64,000 nt of DNA, from the NCBI GenBank assembly GCA_038049695.1, contig CP142461.1, positions 32,309,001-32,373,000 of the forward strand, given 5' to 3'. The stretch comes from Cinnamomum chago. Taxonomy: Eukaryota > Streptophyta > Magnoliopsida > Laurales > Lauraceae. Within the stretch, counting starts at the first letter, position 1, and each line of letters begins with the position of its first letter. The position numbers and the translations under genes are program-made. The notes beneath the pieces were generated by a model. That model did no database searches. It had not been told where the DNA came from and saw nothing but the letters and a program-made list of their open reading frames with translations. Of the stretch, positions 10,001 through 21,635 are shown piece by piece.

Positions 10001-13000
10001 TAGGAAGCTTGCAAAAGCGGTGCTTGGAGAGTCAAAACAGAAAAGACACTAAAATAAAGAAACCAGGTAGTGGAGTGTAAATGTTCAGAAACCTATTCAG
10101 TAGAAAAGACGTGGTTAAAAGGTTTGGCAAGGGACTATGAATAAGGTAAAGAAAGTAGTAAGTGATGCCAAATTCAAAGTATATGATGACCTATATAATA
10201 GGTTGAGAACAAGAGGAGAGAAGGATATTTCTAAGCATGAAAAAATAAGGGAAAAGAAATGTAAGACTTAGATCATGCCAAATGTATTAAGAGCAATGAC
10301 CAAAAGGTTCTGGTGAAGGTCAGTGATATCAACGAAAGGTGGAGTAAATATTTTAGCAAACCTTTAAATGAAGACTGCATCGGAGACATAAGAACAATAA
10401 AGGATACTTTGTTCGCAAAACATACTTTTCCGTAGAATTAGGATAGCGTAAATGAAAAAAGCATTGACACAAATGAAGATCGGAAAAGTTACAGGCCCAG
10501 ATGACATTCCAATAAAGGCTTGATAATTCTTAGGAGAAATTAGGGGGGAATTGGTTAGCTAGGCTCTTCAATAAGATATTAATAACAAAGAAAATTCTAG
10601 ATGAATGGAGACAAGGTGTTGTAGTACATATATATAAAAGAACAAGGGAGATATACAAAACAATACCAACTATCATGGGAATAAACTTATAAGCCATACT
10701 ATGAAGATATGGGACAGAGTAATACAGCAAAGACTTAGATAGAAGGCCGAGATATCTAAAAAATAATTTGGTTTAATGTCAGGAAGTCAATTGTAGAAGC
10801 TAAATTCTTACTAAGGCAATTAATGAAAAAATATATATATACCATTCAAAAAAAAATTAATGGAAAAAGATCAAGCAAAGAGGAAAAATCTACATATAAT
10901 CTTCATCGATCTAGAAAAATCTTACAACAGAGTACCTAAAGGTTTAATTTGGTGGGTTTTAAATAAAATGAAAGTTCCAAGAGGCAATATTGAAATTATT
11001 GAAGACATGTATTAAAAAGCGGTAACGAGTGGGAGAACTATCGTGGAGAGATGTGTAAGTTCCCAGTGACAATAGGTTTTCATCAGGGGTCAGCCCTAAA
11101 CCCTTATCTCTTCGCACAAATTATGGATGAGTTAATTGCTTATATTCAAAAGGAGGTACTTTAGTGTAATTTTTTTTCAGGTGATATGGTGTTGGTGGAT
11201 GAATCAGGAGATGGTGTGAATGCAAAACTTAAGAGATGGCGGAAGGCTTTAGAATCCAAAAGCTTTAAAACAAGCCGTACAAAATATATGGATTGCAACT
11301 TCAATGGGCATACACGAAAAGCTGAAACTACTATACAAGAATTGAAGCCCATGAGATACCACAAAAAGATTCATTCTGTTACCTTGACCCGAGAATTAGT
11401 AAGGATGAAGAGATTGTTTAAGATGTCAAACATATGATAAAAGCGGGTTAGTTGAAGTGGAAACTTGCTTCCAGAGTGCTTTGTGATTTGCGAGTGCCAA
11501 CAAGATTAAAAAGAAAATCTTACAAGACAACTATTAGACCAGCTATGACCTATGGAGCAAAATGTTGGCCAATCAAGAAGCAACATATGTACAAAATGGA
11601 TTTAGTAGCGATGAGAATATTGAGGTGGATGTGTGGTAATATACTAGAAAGGATAAAATTAGAAATAAGCATCTTAGAGAACATTTAGAGCTAGCATCAA
11701 TATGGGACAAAATTAGAGATACCCATTTGAGATAGCTTGGACATGTCCAACGCGGAATGGAGCCGGTAAGAAAAAGTTTGGCTATGCAGGTTAATGATCC
11801 ACCAAAGGGAAGGGGTAGGCCAAAGAGGACGTGGATGGAGGTAGTAAAAGTATATATGAAGACAGGCAACTTATCTAAGGATTTGGCTCAAGATAGATCA
11901 AAATGGAGAGAGAATTCATGTAGTAGACCCCAACGTGGTTGGTACAAGGCTTTAATGATGATGATGACGATAACGACGACGACGACACACTCCCAAATGC
12001 ACCCATGGCCTCCTTTCCTCAAAACTACTCAACAAACCTTAATATTGTTGGTACCAAACTACCAGTCCTAGCACTGTTCATTTACCCGCCCTCATGCCAT
12101 TTCCCATGAAAGTTGACTTAGCCCCAGTTTGTCACTCCATCTTGACAAGCTAATAACCACATCATGCGTGTTCTCTACCTCCTTCAACAACCAATATGAT
12201 CAACAATCATTTTCTACGACAAAAGCAATGAGGATTGAAGACTCAAAGTCAATGTGTCTACATCAGTTGATCCTTGACGAGAACACACAGGTGTCATGCA
12301 CCAACATTACTGTCACTACCCTACTTTGTTTCTTCCATTCTATGACTTCAGGAGAAAGGGATATTTTAATGCAAACTCTAAGTGCTAGAGGAATCCCTCA
12401 CAAACATTTTTTACAATATCTTAAAACACTCTTATGATTTTTGTCAGTTCTTCAAAATGGTTATTTTTATGAAAAAGAGGTACTCGGTGTAGTAAGTAAG
12501 AGTTGCTTTCTTAAAATAGCTAACAGAACTTCATTGTAGGTGGAAAATTCAAATATTATCATGTGAGAAGATGAAAGTCCTGAAGAACTTAAATTCTAAA
12601 ATATAACTATACATCATATACAAGCAAGTTCCGTGACTGTGCAACGGGAGGTGGTGAACTTTCAGTATGACTGCTTAGACACAATCATATCCAGCTTAAA
12701 GACCCACTAGGAGCCGAACACTAATTGCAACAAGACCTACCTTGCGTATGCTAATTGAATACAAGTTGTATTCGCACAAACAAGTTCGCAAGCCTTGTTA
12801 ACAGCATCTTAGAATGATCATATACTAGTTGGTATTAGAGGAAAAGATTTTTTTTCTTTATTTTGTAGTAAAAGTAAAAATTATTAAAAAGGGAAACACT
12901 TACAAAAAGGATGAAGAAAGAGAAAAGACCAGCATAAGCAACAAGTTTTGAGCACCATGATCATGATCCATAATAACTATGAAGAGAGAATTAGTTTATG

Positions 13001-14513
13001 ATTGAGCAGACAGTAGATTTTTTTATTTATTTTTTTAATGACATTGAGCAGACAGTAGATGATTTCTGATATAGAAAAATACCAATGCACCATAAAAGCT
13101 TACCATGATATAAGCACCAGATATATACTGACGAGTTTGATCAATAAGATATCCTTAGTTCTTTACCAAGGGACTATTATTTTATATATTCATGGAAATA
13201 GTTGTAAATTTTCAATTGTTAAACTCAAATTTCATTAAGGAGTGTCAGATTCTCAATCAAGGTTTTTTTTAGTAGTCTCAATCAGTGTTCTAACTGGTAC
13301 CCTTGGGCCGTCATGGTCATGGTGGTCTTCAAAGCCTCACAGATGAAATAGCCGCTCCAATGAAGGGCAGAGGGCATGTCAGCTCCAGCACCAGAAGACC
13401 TAGGGACCATATATTCGAATTGGAGGGGGTTCTCGCAAATGCTTCTCCGTAAACTGACAAAAAAGAGACTTTAGGTGGTGCATGTAAATAGGTAGTCTAA
13501 TGCAGAGGTGGATCCTAGCTGAGGCTGGGGAGATCTCATCATAGAGTGTTATATGCACTGCTAAATCATTTCTCATTGTTCATTCCTGTCCATCACTTTA
13601 ACAGGCTTGTATCTATCTTGATTTGTAGAAACTAGAAAGCATTTTCAATAAAATTTTCATTGTTCTCTCTCCTCAAGATTTTGAGGTGGAGAAGTCAAGA
13701 AAAACAGAATAATGCCCAATGTAACCATGATATTCAAGCTGTCCCAAATGCACAAAAGAACGTACTAAACATCCATTCCACAAATATTTATAATAGCTGA
13801 TTGTGAATAGCATACAAATGCAAATGCAACCAAGGCAGTGATTAATTGAATACTGACCTACTGCACTGCTGACAAAACCGCTGCATAACATTGCCAACAA
13901 GCGCCTGACTGGCCTTTGAATGAGCCTCGCAAACCTTGTGCCTTCTATGGTAGTCCTTGGCATTGGTCAGATCTGCCCCACAATCCTCCACCTGACAAAT
14001 TGAGCGGCTCGAGTTTGCCCCCTGAAACTTTGTCTTCTTGCCACTCCTCTCCCCCCAATTCACAACATCTGCATCCGTGACTGGATAAACATGTCCCCCA
14101 AGCTTCAAAGAAAGCGCCCCTGGTTCTTCATTCAACTGATCCTCTTCAACCACGGTTACCCTCCTCCTCTTCTCCAATTCCCCTTTTCCTTTCCCACTCC
14201 CCACATCAATCTCATCGGAGTAGGAAGACGAGCTGTTGGACAAACCCTTCCCCGCTAAAAGTCTTGTACCATTGGACATACCCTCCCCCGCCGAAATCCC
14301 TGCCCCGGCTGGAAACAACTGCTTGCTCCTGCAATCTGACGGGATGGGATTCAAAGGTCTGGCGATAAAGAGATCGCCATCCCACCTCCAGTCGTTTAAA
14401 TCCCATTCCACGCCCTTCCTACCAACACCCATCCAATCCTTCTCCTTCAACATGAAATCCGACGCGCCAAGAGCATAAAAACGTTGACCTTCAGATCCAA
14501 TTCGAGCCTCCAT
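7085..14513 (-). CDS. SPL1: SPL1/SPL12-like SBP-box transcription factor, 5' exons
   Basis: Two coding exons join in frame: exon 1 at 13858-14513 (ATG at 14511-14513, donor GTCAGT) and exon 2 at 7085-7263 (acceptor CTAG, donor GTAACT), giving 278 full codons. The N-terminus has [17 protein letters not shown], typical of the large SPL1/SPL12 class. The SBP DNA-binding domain starts near residue 171 with [10 protein letters not shown], carries its Cys/His zinc ligands through FCQQCSR, and continues in exon 2 with [20 protein letters not shown] and the basic nuclear-localisation stretch RRRRK. The intron splits an Arg codon at the usual place. Family members bind GTAC-core promoters and run to about 900-1000 residues with C-terminal ankyrin repeats. 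That part is not found here, so the gene either continues left of the window across a very large intron or is truncated. The first intron is 6594 bp and carries transposons. Confidence 0.9.
7516..7560. repeat. Compound trinucleotide microsatellite
   Basis: GGT, GCT and ATC trinucleotide runs follow each other directly before the MITE at 7566. Confidence 0.9.
7566..7749. mobile_element. 184-bp Mutator-like MITE
   Basis: The two ends are inverted repeats matching at 33 of 36 positions; the left end starts GGGAAAGTTTCAAGTGCATC and the right end, inverted, GGGAAATGTTCAAGTGCATC. Flanking 9-mers are CATAAAAAA (7557-7565) and CATTAAAAA (7750-7758), 8 of 9 identical. A 9-bp duplication and GGGAAA-type termini fit Mutator-like elements. 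It lies in SPL intron 1. Confidence 0.7.
8439..8640. repeat. hAT-like terminal fragment
   Basis: It begins CATGGTTCAAAATATTGGC, close to the inverted right end of the hAT at 33826-34169, and continues with repeated GATATTTT/ATATTGG motifs. No opposite terminus or target duplication was found, so it is a partial or decayed copy. Confidence 0.4.
9010..11985 (+). pseudogene. RTE-clade LINE, decayed, in SPL intron 1
   Basis: Successive blocks match plant RTE-type non-LTR retrotransposons over about 3 kb. They are an endonuclease region (about 9120-9770, with RRRINVVCL- and GGDLNGH-like segments), reverse transcriptase (about 10440-11230, with [21 protein letters not shown] and a remnant of the FADD box now read as FSGD), and a C-terminal block (about 11450-11950, with [20 protein letters not shown] and [11 protein letters not shown]). 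Frames are broken many times and the reverse-transcriptase aspartates are altered, so it is dead. It ends in the clade-typical 3' sequence GGCTTTAATGATGATGATG followed by degenerate ACG repeats. It lies antisense to SPL. The 5' limit is approximate. Confidence 0.88.
11953..11985 (+). repeat. Trinucleotide tail of the RTE LINE
   Basis: A TTTAATGATGATGATGACG run grading into ACG units. RTE elements end in simple repeats rather than poly(A). The same junction recurs, inverted, at 57584 and 59314. Confidence 0.85.
11986..13857. other. Remainder of SPL intron 1
   Basis: AT-rich DNA without recognisable domains. A 102-residue open frame at 12129-12437 (plus) has no family resemblance and is treated as chance. 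It ends at the exon 1 donor (13852-13857). Confidence 0.5.
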
Positions 14514-15176
14514 CGTTTAAATCGAACAAATTAAAGACCCAGAATCCAAATCCTTCCAGAAACCCCAAACTTCAAAATACCCAGAATCCAAAACCATTAA
14601 AAAAACTCCATTTCCCACACCACCCACCCAGATCTCAAAACCCAAATTCCCTTCAACCCCAGACACCCCAAAATCCCAAAACTTGAGTCTCCCTAATCGG
14701 CCTTGCTACACCCCCAAAAGTCAAGGAACAGAACACCCACAAATCCACAGATCCAAACAAGAGAAACCCACATACCCAAAACCCCTAAACCCTTCAGAAA
14801 TGCCACAAAAAAGACACCCCCAAAAAAAAAAATTTATTCCGCAAGAACAACACTACATTTACAGCAAAGACTTTCGAGAACAGAGCGATTTACCAATTAG
14901 AGAAAAAAGTGGCAAAAAAAAAGCAGATTTTTCAGTAGCAAAACAGAAGAAAAAGAGCATAAAGGTAGAGACTTCCCTGAGATTTTGGAGACTGAATTGG
15001 GGTCAGATGGAATTCGCTTGCAGATGAAGATCGAGATCAAATAAAAGCATCGGCAGCGGAGCAGAGAAGATAAGAGAGAGAGAGATAGACAGAGGAGTAG
15101 ATGTAATTTCTCTTAAAGGACGGCCGATGCTAATAAAGCATCATCAACAGAAAGAGCAAGGACACTTTTATTTATG
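14514..15176 (-). promoter_or_regulatory. SPL 5'UTR and core promoter region
   Basis: Upstream of the SPL ATG on the minus strand lies a C/A-rich leader of about 600 bp. A CT-rich microsatellite (about 15071-15085) and a TATA-like CATAAATAAAAG (minus strand, 15165-15176) would put the transcription start near 15135. The long CT-rich leader is common in this gene class. The start site is inferred from motifs only. Confidence 0.45.
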
Positions 15177-18100
15177 AGGGCACACTAGGATAGACCTAGG
15201 GGTCACTTGAATATGTACACTTTTTGGTTCTCATTGGACCCTAACTCGGTTGGGCCAAGGTGTTAGGTCCCCCCACCTTATTTTTCTTACTCTAGCATAG
15301 ATGTAGACATATGGAAAATACTTTAGTAAAGACATTCATGCAGGCCCATGTGGGTGGTAATTGGATCATTGGGACCCGCCCGCCCTTGGATCATTGGGGC
15401 CCGCCCACCCGCCCAATTTAACACTAATACGAATGAACTAGATCGTTTGATTGGGGTCACGTGAGTATATCACATCTAAATCTTTCAATCCTCCACTGCC
15501 TCCACAATTGATGGGGCCCAAGACAATCTACGTGAACATCTATCGTATCGATACCCAAAGAGACCACAACCCAAATAACCATTCTATGTATTTCAATTAC
15601 TCGTGTGGCCTACGGGCATATTTGTTAGCAGATATCTAAAAATAAATGTAAATGTCGCGTCATAATAAAAGTGATAAAAATATATGGTAAGTAAATCGTG
15701 CCCTCTTGTATTTCACCGTACACTTTACTGCATTCTCTAATCCCGTAGCTTTCTTATGTTTCCGTATACTTTACTATATTCTCTTTTCCTACTTTACTTA
15801 ACCACATTACTTTTTCATCAAAAAATGATGAATGGATAGTTTTTTTCCAAATAATGAAGAAATTTCTCGTGGAGAATGATTTTTCATTATTTAGAGAGAG
15901 AATTCCTTGAATATTTTGTGGAAAGTAGATTCAACCCAAAATGTTGGAAGTTGTTTTCTTTAGTCTTATATGAGTGGAAAAATAATTTACCATAAAAAAA
16001 TTTACTTTGTGAACAAATAATAGAAAACAAAATTCATGCAAAATGAAATCTTCATTTTTTTTAATTATTTCTTTGAAATGAAACCACCACATTTTACCAA
16101 TTTCTATAACCAACTTGAGCTAGGTTTTGTTTCTCTATTATATATATTTCTTTTGTTTTAGACAATGAATATCCTTTTAAGCAAAAGAAAAAAAAATGTT
16201 GCAAAAATTGTCACATACAAACATCTCATTAAGGTCCATTCGAATGAAAAAGAAACGTGGTGAAAAAAATGAAGATGGAGAAAGACTTCATGAATTTAAA
16301 TCTGTAGGCTGACTTTTCCTTCATCTAAGGTGCACTTGTGCGATGGGAGCATTTTGTATAGAGACAATAATTGTTCTAATTTTTAGTGTAAATAACAATT
16401 CCATTGTTTGGTGAGATCACTTTCCTTATAAAAAGGGAGAAATGAATTGATTTTTCTTCATGGAGTAGATCTTAATTTCCCATGGAAAGGATAAGAACTT
16501 AGGATTCTCCTCCCTTAGAAATATAAATTCACAAAGAATAAAATCCTCTTGTTCCATAAGTAAGTCCTTAATTCATCTATATTCAAATGACACGTGCTAT
16601 CAATATTATTATTGAAACCTTATGCAGGGAATAATACAGTGTTTATTCAAAGATTTTTTTTATTGAGTCTATTATGCTTAGGGATGTAAATATATATTTG
16701 TTTTTTCAATTATCTAGAGGTTCCAACTAGAAAAAGAAAAAAAAAAGTTTGGAACATGACTTGCAGTTCCGTTCCATATACAGGTCCAAGTCTTTAATTG
16801 ATAAACGAGTATGATTCCGGATCCATACAAGCTCCAAACCCAAGGACCTAGTACCTAACGTATGAGTCTTTAATAATATAAATTATAGCTCAAAATCAAA
16901 TCTAATTGGTTATTTTTTATATTTAATCCTCGAGGCAGTAGACTTGTTGCACTCACTTAGAAATGATTTCGGTTTAAGAGTCCTATATGGTTGTAGCCCT
17001 TAACTGACTTGTTTACTTCCTTAATTATGCTTCTACAAAAGTGTGTCTATCTATGAGAGAATCACACCCATTGAGCGCACTATATAGAATTGATGCCCAA
17101 TCAAAGTTGCAAAAAGAAATTTAAATGCCCTCTTGATAAATGGTAGCTTGCAAAAAGTAAAGCCCATCTCACACCTATAACCCTAGATTTAAGTGATTAA
17201 AAACTTAGTACTCTTTTAGTCTTTTATATATTTTTGACTTGATCAATCCCATGGCAATTCACTACCTATCAAAAGTTGAATTTTGGGGTTTGTCTCAATT
17301 TGAAACCATGGTAACTAGTGTAAGAAGGTCAAAAAAATCATACGCGGGTCCCACAAAGATGTGAGCAGAGAGTTCCAACAAACACATGCCAAACAATAAC
17401 AATATACTGCAGCAGGCCACAGGCACAAGGGACAGTTGACCTCACATTTAATGTGCAAGAACATGTAGAAATATTCTTCCCTTTCAATCATAGATGGCTT
17501 TGCTAAACCTTCATCTTAATTGATGAGATTAGTTGTGTCCAATGATGACAATGAATCCCTTGATAAAAGGGCCCACCACTGATGCTAGATACCTGATTTC
17601 TCTACATTGGTTGGACCATTCTAAATCTATTATTATATATTATAAACATAGGATTCGATTTTAAAATTGGAGTCCGATTTTGCAATTGACGGAGAAATTG
17701 AGCGTCAATTTTGAAATTGGAGTCCAATTTGCTAATCAATTATAAAATTTGACTCTAATTTCAAATCAATTTGAGAAATTGGATCTCAAATTAATTTCAA
17801 GAGATAAGCTCTTTCAATTAATTCAGAGTCCACTTTTATTAAGCTTTTTTATGTTAATTCAAATTTTAATTTATATCTATTATGGATGGGTGATTAAAGA
17901 GTTCAGATGAAAAAACTCACCTTACTCAATAATTTTATCGAACCAAGTTAAAATGAGTCTTCTTTAAGTGGATTTGGAATTTTAATATATCTATTGTGGT
18001 TAGAAAATCCTTAATGTTTGTGATTTTTAAAAGTGGATCATTGATAGTGATTTATACATATGAACTCCACATACAATAAAATTTTTTAAAGTGGGCCTCA

Positions 18101-18780
18101 TATTTTAATTCCTAAAGATGGGGCAACATGCAATTTTGCAAATGTTAATCAACATAAGACTTGATGTTTTATACTTATTTATATAAAAAAGTAATATTTA
18201 CTTTGTATAAATGCCGGGCTGCGCCATGCTTTGAACCACAATAAATGGTTTATTTATTTGTTTTAAATTTATTTTCATATTTGTTTGTTTAATAGTTATT
18301 TTTCTCATTAATTAATATCTCATAAAATGACCACAAATTGGATGTGTATTTTATTTCTGGGCCCAAGCGTAACACGGGCACGCTTTGTTAGTATCAAGTT
18401 AACCTGCACCCACTAAATGATCTATCCAAATTCAATTGTGAAACCTTGCCATCCAACATAACATGGAGTGCAATGGCCTTGCAATGTATCAATTCTCCAA
18501 TGTCAGAATTTAATTGATTAACGGCTAAGATTATCTTTTAGATATGAGATTTTGGACATATGGATCATGGACTTGTGACTTGTGGGACGGTAAATTTGTT
18601 TGGACTTGGCATGCATAGGGGAACAATATTTCCAGTGCTCCCAAGGCATGCTTGACTTTTCTCACATTTTATGTGATTTGATTTGTTACTAGAGTGGGGA
18701 ATCACATGACAAATTGTGTACCACTCTTTGTTCTCTTTCCTCTGACAGGGTGGAGTGACGATAGGGACTGGTTACTGATA
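15177..18780. other. AT-rich intergenic DNA
   Basis: Near 15366-15415 there is a short imperfect tandem duplication of about 27 bp around TTGGATCATTGGG. At 17640-17800 a degenerate repeat uses variants of AATTGGAGTCCAATTT and its complement, which could form hairpins. No coding or RNA feature could be recognised in the rest. Confidence 0.5.
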
Positions 18781-19200
18781 ACTACTGTTAATTACTTTGA
18801 TTAACACTTAATTACTTAAATCAAAACTGTTGTTATCTAGAGCTAGCAGAAGTGATTAATAATGCATAATTGAACACAGAGATTTACGTGATTCGGCTGA
18901 CATACTCTCAATCTTTGTTTATAATATGAGCCCCAAAACCCTATTATATTCAAACATTACTTCTAATCGCAGTGGATCTACTATAATAGATCTACTTCTA
19001 ATCACAGTAAAACATAGACAATGCTCGGGTCCAATTTATCAGATTTATTCTATTGAGCCATACAACCTAACAAACACGATGCTAATGGCGGATAGTTATT
19101 GTTACAATAAAAGTCTCCTGAGTTTAACATCAACTGATCTCAGGTGGAAGTGCTTCTGTTATTACTAGCAACAATACTTACATGATTAATGTTACTACTG
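18780..19200. repeat. Possible copia-type LTR fragment
   Basis: It contains AGAGATTTACGTG (18878-18890) followed by ATTCGGC, a phrase often seen in plant LTRs. The same phrase occurs at 21269 in a second candidate. Ends and target duplication could not be defined. Confidence 0.3.
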
Positions 19201-19509
19201 TGGTGGTCACCTATGGTCAATCCAAAGGTTCAAATGCAATTCAACTCATCTCCTAATGCAGGTACCCATTGACCTGATGTTGGTCCCTTCTTTTAATAAT
19301 TTTCCTCTAATTGAAGGGCTTGGATCCATGACAACAACCCTGCGTGCAGGTGGGGAGAGAGAGCTCTTGCATACCTCAGCCCGCAAACAGGAGAAGTAAC
19401 CCTCAAACACAACAAAAGACTTAACGACCGATCATTCGGGTGAGAGGAGGACCAACATTGTAACAAGGTGCCAATGTGAGGCCCACACTAGGATCGCCCG
19501 GGGAATTTT

Positions 19510-19975
19510 GCAGCGTAACTCTATATCATTTGTGTAAGAGGCCGCATTAGGGGCGAGGGATTGTCAAAGGAGGTTAAAACAAGGGCAATCCTCGGTGCAT
19601 TGACTAAAGCAAAAGAAAAGGGTGTGAAACAAGTCCAAGTCTTGAGTGATGCAAATGAGGTGATTCAGGCGTTCAAAGGAGGCAAGGATTGGACCTTGGG
19701 CCCAATTGCTTTGGATATTTCTAAATTATCAGGGACCTTTAATAAAATTTCCTTTTCTTATATCCCTCACAGCCTCAATGAGGGAGCACTCCAGCTTGCC
19801 AAATTTTTCTTTTTCCTTCAATTGTAATGTGGAAAGGTTGGATTTGTTCCCAGCCTAGTTAAGGGACAAATTTCTTCTCTCTTGTTTTTTAGTTTTTTTT
19901 TTTTTTTCCTTGTAGTTGTTTCACTATTTTCTTATTGCTACTGCTTTAATATATTTTCCTTTACCCAAAAAAAAA
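19510..19975 (+). pseudogene. LINE-derived RNase H-like fragment with 3' end
   Basis: An 88-residue frame (19561-19827) resembles the plant RNase H-like (RVT_3) domain found at the end of LINE polyproteins: ILGALTKAKEKGVKQVQVLS, DANEVIQA and IPHSLNEGALQLAKF. It opens without an ATG and stops in a run of phenylalanines. It is followed by T-rich sequence and an A9 run near 19966-19974 that could be the LINE tail. Such domains also occur as isolated host-annotated fragments. Here the absence of an upstream exon makes a retroelement scrap more likely. Confidence 0.6.
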
Positions 19976-20119
19976 TATATATAAAGAACAATCCATGTCT
20001 AAAATGCTCTCTCTCTCTCTCATGTATATGGGGAACTTGAACTCATATATCCAAACACACCACTTATGTTCCTAGCCAACTAAGTAGCCTGTTAGGGTAG
20101 ATCGAAACATTTATACGGA

Positions 20120-20330
20120 ACCATAAATTTCCCGGGGGGGCGGGGGGGGACTATATAAGAAATTTTATTTTTTTTGAAGGGCCACTGTTGAAAAAATACT
20201 TAAAATTCCTATAACATTTTCAATTTTTTTGAGGGCTATTGTAAATAAGTAAAAAAATTCAATACCCCAGCGGGGTCTTTCAAATTTATGGGGGGGCCAT
20301 GGCCACCTCCAGCCCTATATGGTTCCGCCC
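20120..20330. repeat. Unclassified repeat with G-rich blocks
   Basis: G-runs near 20134-20150 and 20288-20296 are each next to an AAATTT motif, and the block ends in GGTTCCGCCCCAGC. I recall this wording as recurrent in plant repeat DNA but cannot assign a family. Confidence 0.3.
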
Positions 20331-21189
20331 CAGCATACATACACTATCTAGGTTCTCAAGTATGGAATGCCTTTACTCAAGAAAAGAGAAGAAGAAAGAA
20401 AAAAGTAAAAAAAGTATGGAACACATGGACCTGAAGTCAAAGCCAAATTGTATTTGTGCGGTACCTTGAACCTGCACAAAAATAAAAAATGGGTCCGAAT
20501 ATTGGACCATTAGGGGATTTTTTTAATTCAGGTTGTTCTGATATGGGGTTAATGGGGAACCCATTTTCATCCTTGCCCTTGACTTTCTTTCCCATATCAC
20601 CAACAGTCCAACACTTATTGGACTTTTATAAGGTGGGTTATGTTTAACATGTGAACACAAGAAAGCCTTTTCTTGAGTATCATTTGAAAAAATATTAACA
20701 CCAATGACATGTTGGTTCATGGCCAACCCAACATGATATTAATAAAATGAATTGAGACTTCATTCAAATCTAACAAATGAATCTACTCTTTGCAAACTAA
20801 TGAGGGATAGCTTGCAAGAAATGAGGAAAAAAAATTAACAAATGAATTTCCACCTGATGCTGTTTAAACACAGCTCCCTTTTGTTGAAAGGTAGGAGATT
20901 CTTATGTTTTTATTCCAAACAACCATTGGAATAAAATAATGTACTAGGGTTGATAGCAGCACAAAGCTGAATAAAGAACTCTCACATGGGATCCTTCTCA
21001 ATACACCAAAAACAAGATTAAGAAAGCATAATCATGCATGTGTTATTGGGCTAATTGCAGTTTGGGTGGAGATGCAGTGCAGTGCTAATATATAATAAAG
21101 TACTCCCATCTCAACTGGTGGGAAGTGCCAAACCACTTCACAGATACAAACACCTTTATGTATTGCGGTAGCTCCTTGATTTTCAAATC

Positions 21190-21635
21190 GATCACAATGG
21201 ACATGTACTGATTGTAATTTAGGGCAATCACACACGATTAATCACAACCACAAACAATCCACGACATAAGAGATTTACGTGGTTTCGTAATTGCTTATGT
21301 TCAAGGGGTTATGAGGATTTTACTGAGTATGAAATTAGGCAACTCATTACTAGGATTCCAAACCCTGTAACGCGCCTACTATCTCCCCATATGGCTCAAT
21401 CTTGCTCTCACATCTCCCCTCCACATGGTTTATAACCACAAGAGAGAGCTCTCACTTCTCTCACTCCGAATCTAAGGTTACTGATTATATCAATATATAA
21501 TCTTTACTTTCTTGGCATCCAAGAAAACCCCAGTAGACTAAAATATCATTGAACTTGATCATTGGCCAACCCAATGAACCAACGGGGTCAAACTGGAATT
21601 TAAGACATAAACCTAACAATGGTCATGTGTTTTAT
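21190..21635. repeat. Possible solo LTR fragment
   Basis: It includes AGAGATTTACGTGG (21269-21282). Read on the minus strand, the right edge starts TGTTAGGTTTATG, an LTR-like beginning. A 5-bp target duplication was looked for and not found, so the boundaries are tentative. Confidence 0.35.

Noticed and set aside
19561-19827. RNase H-like frame as a host gene
   Set aside because: No start codon, no upstream exon and a following A-run; better explained as a LINE remnant.
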